Assembly (NCBI GenBank): GCA_037176905.1
Contig: JBBBWG010027202.1
Coordinates: 1-64,000, forward strand
Origin: Azolla pinnata
Lineage: Eukaryota > Streptophyta > Polypodiopsida > Salviniales > Salviniaceae
Reading direction: 5' to 3'
Length of the DNA stretch: 64,000 nt
Below the pieces are notes generated by a model, which did not search any database, was not told the origin of the DNA, and saw only the letters and a list, made by a program, of their open reading frames with translations. Numbering within the stretch: position 1 is the stretch's first letter; every line of letters begins with the position of its first letter. A program made the translations under genes and the position numbers. This document shows, one piece after another, positions 61,030 to 64,000 of the stretch.

Positions 61030-61335
61030 CCTCAGAAGAAGGCCGTATACGTATTTACCCGGTTTCCCAGCCTTCCCGATCTGCTGTAAAACGTATATAT
61101 ACATATATATGTACGCATACGTTGGCCACGAGTTGAAAGCGGTAGATGGCATTGCGAAGCCCCTGTTGCAGTTGCTGCTCACTTGCCATGTTAAAAAAGG
61201 CCGTACGTACGTATACACGATTCCCGGGCTTCTGATCTATGGTAGCGTATACGTGTATCTGTACGCGTGCGAATCCTCGGGGCGTGTACACATACATATG
61301 CACCGAGATATACGCGTATTGTACACATCTACACA
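61030..61335. repeat. TACG/GTAC palindrome-rich segment
   Basis: Dense short palindromes (GTACGTACGTATAC, CGTATACGTGTA, ATACATATATATGTACGCAT) separate two diverged copies of a segment with GGCCGTATACGTATTTACCC near 61041 and GGCCGTACGTACGTATACAC near 61200. It resembles the palindromic segment upstream of MAP70 (27395-27550). Confidence 0.6.
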
Positions 61336-62165
61336 TACGCTCAGCCAATTGCATACACACCCACATACGTACATACAGATTTACAAGCATGCATGCGTAC
61401 ATACGGTTCACGCATGCACACATACGCATATACGCATGCATGTATCAGTCGATATGTACGCATGCATGCATGTGTGTGTGTGTGTGTGCACATACGCATA
61501 CATCCGCACGCATGCATGTGTGTGCATGCACACGCATGCATCACATACATGCATGCGCACGCATGCATCACACTCATGTATCCACGCACATGCATGACAT
61601 GCATGCATGCACGCGCATGCATCACACGCACGCCTCGCATACATGCGTGCGCACGCATGCATCACGTACATGCATGCACGCACATGCGTCACATGAATGC
61701 ATGCACACTGCATCGCATGAATGCATGCGCGCACGCACATGCATCACGCACATGCATGCATACGCATGCACACATGCGCACATACATACAAGCACGCGCA
61801 CACACATAATGCATGCGCGCATGCATGCATGTGACGCATGTGCGTGCACAGTTTTCTCCCTGTACATGTATGTATGCATGCTTGCATGTGCTTGCACGCA
61901 CACATGCGCGCATGCATACATGCGCACATACATACAAGCACGGGCACATGCATACATACGCACATGCACACACGCACACATGCATACATACGCACACATT
62001 CATACATGCATGCATGCATACGCACATGCATACGCACATGCATACGCACATGCATACATGCATGCACGCATGCATACGCACATGCATACATGCATGCACA
62101 CATGCATACATGTGTGCATGTATGTATGCATGTGTGCATGCATGTATGCATACATACACAGACGG
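61336..62165. repeat. CATG/CACA array, third of three
   Basis: About 0.8 kb of ATGCATGCACACATGCATCA-like sequence with a GT run at 61470-61490 and many CATGCGCGCATG-like CG steps. It ends about 45 bases before an ATGGCG hexamer run. It lacks stops in several frames, so the receptor-kinase frame stays open through much of it. Confidence 0.95.
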
Positions 62166-62210
62166 AGAGACAGACGCATTTGTGGGCGATTTTTCTGAGT
62201 CTGCTTCTCC

Positions 62211-62267
62211 ATGGCGATGGCGATGGCGATGGCGATGGCGATGGCGAGTCGCTTCTCCTCTGTCTGA
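62211..62267 (+). other. ATGGCG hexamer run with a short upstream open frame
   Basis: Six ATGGCG copies (62211-62246) encode MA repeats in one frame, followed by SRFSSV and a stop, making an 18-residue upstream open frame 117 bases before the likely receptor-kinase start. The same hexamer run opens the LHC-like gene. Confidence 0.5.
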
Positions 62268-62383
62268 TTTGCAGGGGCGACGGCGAAGAAGACGACGAAG
62301 ACGAAGAAGAGGAAGAAGAAGAAGAAGCAGCAGGAGGAGAAGCAGCCATAGCTCCCATCTCTGCAGAGCCTGCATCCGTGGCT

Positions 62384-64000
62384 ATGGCCGCGAGCTCCGC
62401 CATTAAACCTCGGCCTGCATACAGGAGCAGCTTCCTCGCCGTGCTCCTCTTCTGCAGCCTCCATGGCTTCCATTGCGGGCGCGAGGATGCAGGCAGAGGA
62501 GGCCCCTTCTTCTCCAGCGTCTGCTTCTTCGTCGTCGCCATGGCCGATGCGGCCGAAAGCAGCAGCAGCAGCAGCCTGGCGATGGGAGATTCCCTGGCGC
62601 TGAACGAGAGCATCCGATCTCCGAGCGGGCTCTTCGTCTTCGGCTTCGTGGCGCTGCCGGAGGGGTCGTCGGCCTACTACCTGGGCGTCTTCTACGAGCA
62701 GAGCAGGGTGAAGGGGGCGAAGCCGATATGGGTCGCGAACAGGGGAGCAGCGGTGAGCTCCAAGGCGAGGTGCGTGTTCACGGAGCAAGGGAACGTGACG
62801 CTGAGGGACGGCAGAGATGGCGATGGCGATGGCGATGGAGATGGAGATGGAGGAGAAGGATCGGTGGTGTGGCAGATCGGGAAGAGAGGAACGTCGCTGG
62901 AGCTTCAGGACACAGGGAACCTGCGTCTGCTCGCTTCTGCATCGCCATCGCCATCGTCTTCTTCTTCTTCTTCTTCTTCTGCTTCTGCTTCTGCTTCTGC
63001 TTCTGCTTCTGCTTCACCATCGCCATCGCCATCACCATCTCCGTCTCCGTCTCCGTCTTCTTCATCCAGCAGCGCCGACGATTCTGCAGCAGCAGAAGCA
63101 GCCGCCATGGTAGCTTGGGAGAGCTTCGAGGACCCGGGCAACACATGGATGCCGAGCATGAGGATCGGCCCGGGGCAGAAGCTGCGGGCATGGAGCGGGG
63201 AAGACGACCCTGCACCGGGGCCTTACTACCTGGCTATGGCGAACAACAGCAACTTCGAGCTCTGGTACGAAGGATCCGAGGCTCCCTACTGGGACAGCGG
63301 AGCCTGGAACGGGGTCATCTTCTCCAACGTGCCCGAGATGACCGCGAACTACATCTTCAACTTCAGCTTCAACAGCTCCACGGGCTTCACCTGGGCCGTC
63401 TACCCTGGCGAAGGAGCTCAGTACAACACCTCCATCTTCGTGATGCAGAGCGATGGCAGGATCTCGGAGTCGAGCTTCGATCCGGGAACAGGGAGCTGGA
63501 ACACGTTCTGGGCCAAGCCGAATCTGCGCTGCGATGTGGTGCGATTCTGCGGGCCCGATTCGATCTGCAACAGCGACGCGCCTCCGTACTGCGCTTGCCC
63601 GTTAGGGTTTCGCCCCGCGGAAGCTTCCGACTGGGCTTCCGGAACCTTCCGCCATGGCTGCGACCGCGAAGCTCCGCTCAATTGCTCCTCCTCCTCCTCC
63701 TCCTCCTCCTCCTCCAGCAACAGCAGCGGCAATGGTGGAGATGGAGATCGAAGCAGCAGCGATGATGGGTTCTTGCGCCTCAATCAGACCTCGTTCTCCG
63801 GCTGGATCCCGAGCTTCTCCCAGATCCTCCCCGACCTCCCCAGCTGCAGCGATCGCTGCCTCTCCGACTGCTCCTGCCATGGCTTCTTCTTCCTGCAGGC
63901 CTCCGCATCGGCGCAGGGCAACTGCTCCCTCTTCCATGGCAGCTTGTACGACGGAACCGTCGATTCCGCGGCCGAGGGCTCCTACTTCCTCCGCCTTTCT
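62384..64000 (+). CDS. G-type lectin S-receptor-like kinase, 5' part, cut by the window end
   Basis: The frame gives 539 residues to the right edge without a stop or visible intron. The chosen ATG has a good context and is followed by a hydrophobic SSFLAVLLFCSLHGF segment, fitting a signal peptide. However, the frame is open upstream and another Met lies at 62525. A B-type lectin domain starts near residue 68 (GDSLALNESI, then PIWVANR). An S-locus glycoprotein region follows (WDSGAWNGVIF and on), then a Cys-rich EGF-like part (CDVVRFCGPDSICN, YCACPLGF), then a PAN/apple-like start (CSDRCLSDCSC). The membrane span and Ser/Thr kinase domain would lie beyond the window. Such kinases sit in the plasma membrane and sense ligands in defence or development. 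Simple repeats interrupt the lectin region: GD repeats near residues 145-155 and Ser/Ala then Ser/Pro repeats near 184-227, with poly-Ser near 435. Confidence 0.9.
   Translation, partial: MAASSAIKPRPAYRSSFLAVLLFCSLHGFHCGREDAGRGGPFFSSVCFFVVAMADAAESSSSSSLAMGDSLALNESIRSPSGLFVFGFVALPEGSSAYYLGVFYEQSRVKGAKPIWVANRGAAVSSKARCVFTEQGNVTLRDGRDGDGDGDGDGDGGEGSVVWQIGKRGTSLELQDTGNLRLLASASPSPSSSSSSSSSASASASASASASPSPSPSPSPSPSPSSSSSSADDSAAAEAAAMVAWESFEDPGNTWMPSMRIGPGQKLRAWSGEDDPAPGPYYLAMANNSNFELWYEGSEAPYWDSGAWNGVIFSNVPEMTANYIFNFSFNSSTGFTWAVYPGEGAQYNTSIFVMQSDGRISESSFDPGTGSWNTFWAKPNLRCDVVRFCGPDSICNSDAPPYCACPLGFRPAEASDWASGTFRHGCDREAPLNCSSSSSSSSSSSNSSGNGGDGDRSSSDDGFLRLNQTSFSGWIPSFSQILPDLPSCSDRCLSDCSCHGFFFLQASASAQGNCSLFHGSLYDGTVDSAAEGSYFLRLS
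62816..62860 (+). repeat. GATGGC/GATGGA hexamer repeat inside the receptor-kinase coding frame
   Basis: Six to seven GAT-GGN codon pairs add a Gly-Asp run between a beta-strand region ending LRDGR and the VVWQIG strand of the lectin domain. The hexamer is the same base repeat as at 37239 and 62211, here in another frame. Confidence 0.9.
62937..63062 (+). repeat. TCT/GCT/CCA triplet and hexamer repeats inside the receptor-kinase coding frame
   Basis: About 125 bases of CATCGC, TCT, TCTGCT, CATCGC and TCTCCG repeats encode Ser/Pro, poly-Ser, Ser-Ala and Ser-Pro runs. The reading frame is kept through all of them, which argues that the insert is translated. Confidence 0.9.

Noticed and set aside
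62473-63765. 430-codon plus-strand frame starting MRARGCRQRR
   Set aside because: It is an out-of-frame shadow of the receptor-kinase coding sequence, Arg-rich because of GC content.

Overview
The window is nuclear DNA of a land plant, almost certainly a flowering plant. The identifiable genes are plant families: a PRP28/RH21 spliceosomal helicase, a TM9SF/TMN endomembrane protein, MAP70, an LHC-like one-helix protein, phosphoethanolamine N-methyltransferase, a mitochondrial gamma-carbonic-anhydrase-like protein and a G-type lectin receptor-like kinase. The genes are split by GT-AG introns, there are plant-type telomere-like repeats, and there is a piece of chloroplast ribosomal DNA. I cannot name the species by eye. 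The contrast between GC-rich gene starts and AT-rich introns and intergenic DNA may hint at a monocot or early-diverging angiosperm, but this is weak.

Layout. 1-1.9 kb: gag/protease fossil of a Ty3/Gypsy-like element, minus strand, running off the left edge. 2.67-3.43 kb: rearranged plastid rDNA insertion. 6.16-11.98 kb: PRP28-like DEAD-box helicase gene, minus strand, with a nonsense codon in helicase motif VI and no recognisable N-terminal exon. 12.0-13.1 kb: minisatellite. 14.0-14.5 kb: decayed Gypsy reverse-transcriptase remnant. 15.29-17.28 kb: intact intronless TMN gene, minus strand. 18.5-19.7 kb: GATC-rich minisatellite upstream of TMN. 19.9-26.6 kb: gene-poor DNA with LTR-element fossils and a telomere-like array. 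29.07-33.84 kb: MAP70, 11 exons, plus strand. 35.5-37.2 kb: telomere-like, minisatellite and CATG/CACA arrays. 37.24-40.40 kb: LHC-like one-helix protein, 5 exons, plus strand. 40.4-46.6 kb: gene-poor. 46.6-48.1 kb: second CATG/CACA array and polypyrimidine tracts. 47.76-52.26 kb: PEAMT, 12 exons, plus strand. 52.72-52.82 kb: assembly gap. 54.06-56.36 kb: gamma-CA-like gene, 2 exons, minus strand. 56.4-57.5 kb: CTT tract and repeated LTR-like units. 57.5-60.4 kb: AT-rich and gene-poor. 60.4-62.2 kb: minisatellite and third CATG/CACA array. 62.38-64.0 kb: 5' part of a receptor-like kinase, running off the right edge.

The genes are not an operon or pathway cluster; they are independent housekeeping, metabolic and signalling genes. 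What links them is architecture: nearly every gene has simple or tandem repeats packed against its 5' end. These include three similar CATG/CACA arrays before plus-strand genes, ATGGCG hexamers at several starts, polypyrimidine tracts and a GATC satellite. In places the repeats have entered coding sequence, as MA repeats at the start of the LHC-like protein and GD, SA and SP repeats inside the lectin domain of the receptor kinase. I found no convincing novel multi-gene system. The most informative oddities are the interrupted PRP28 copy, the repeat invasion of gene starts and exons, and two GC-AG introns.

All exon borders were read by eye from splice sites and family conservation. Frames were checked for consistency, but nothing was aligned by software.
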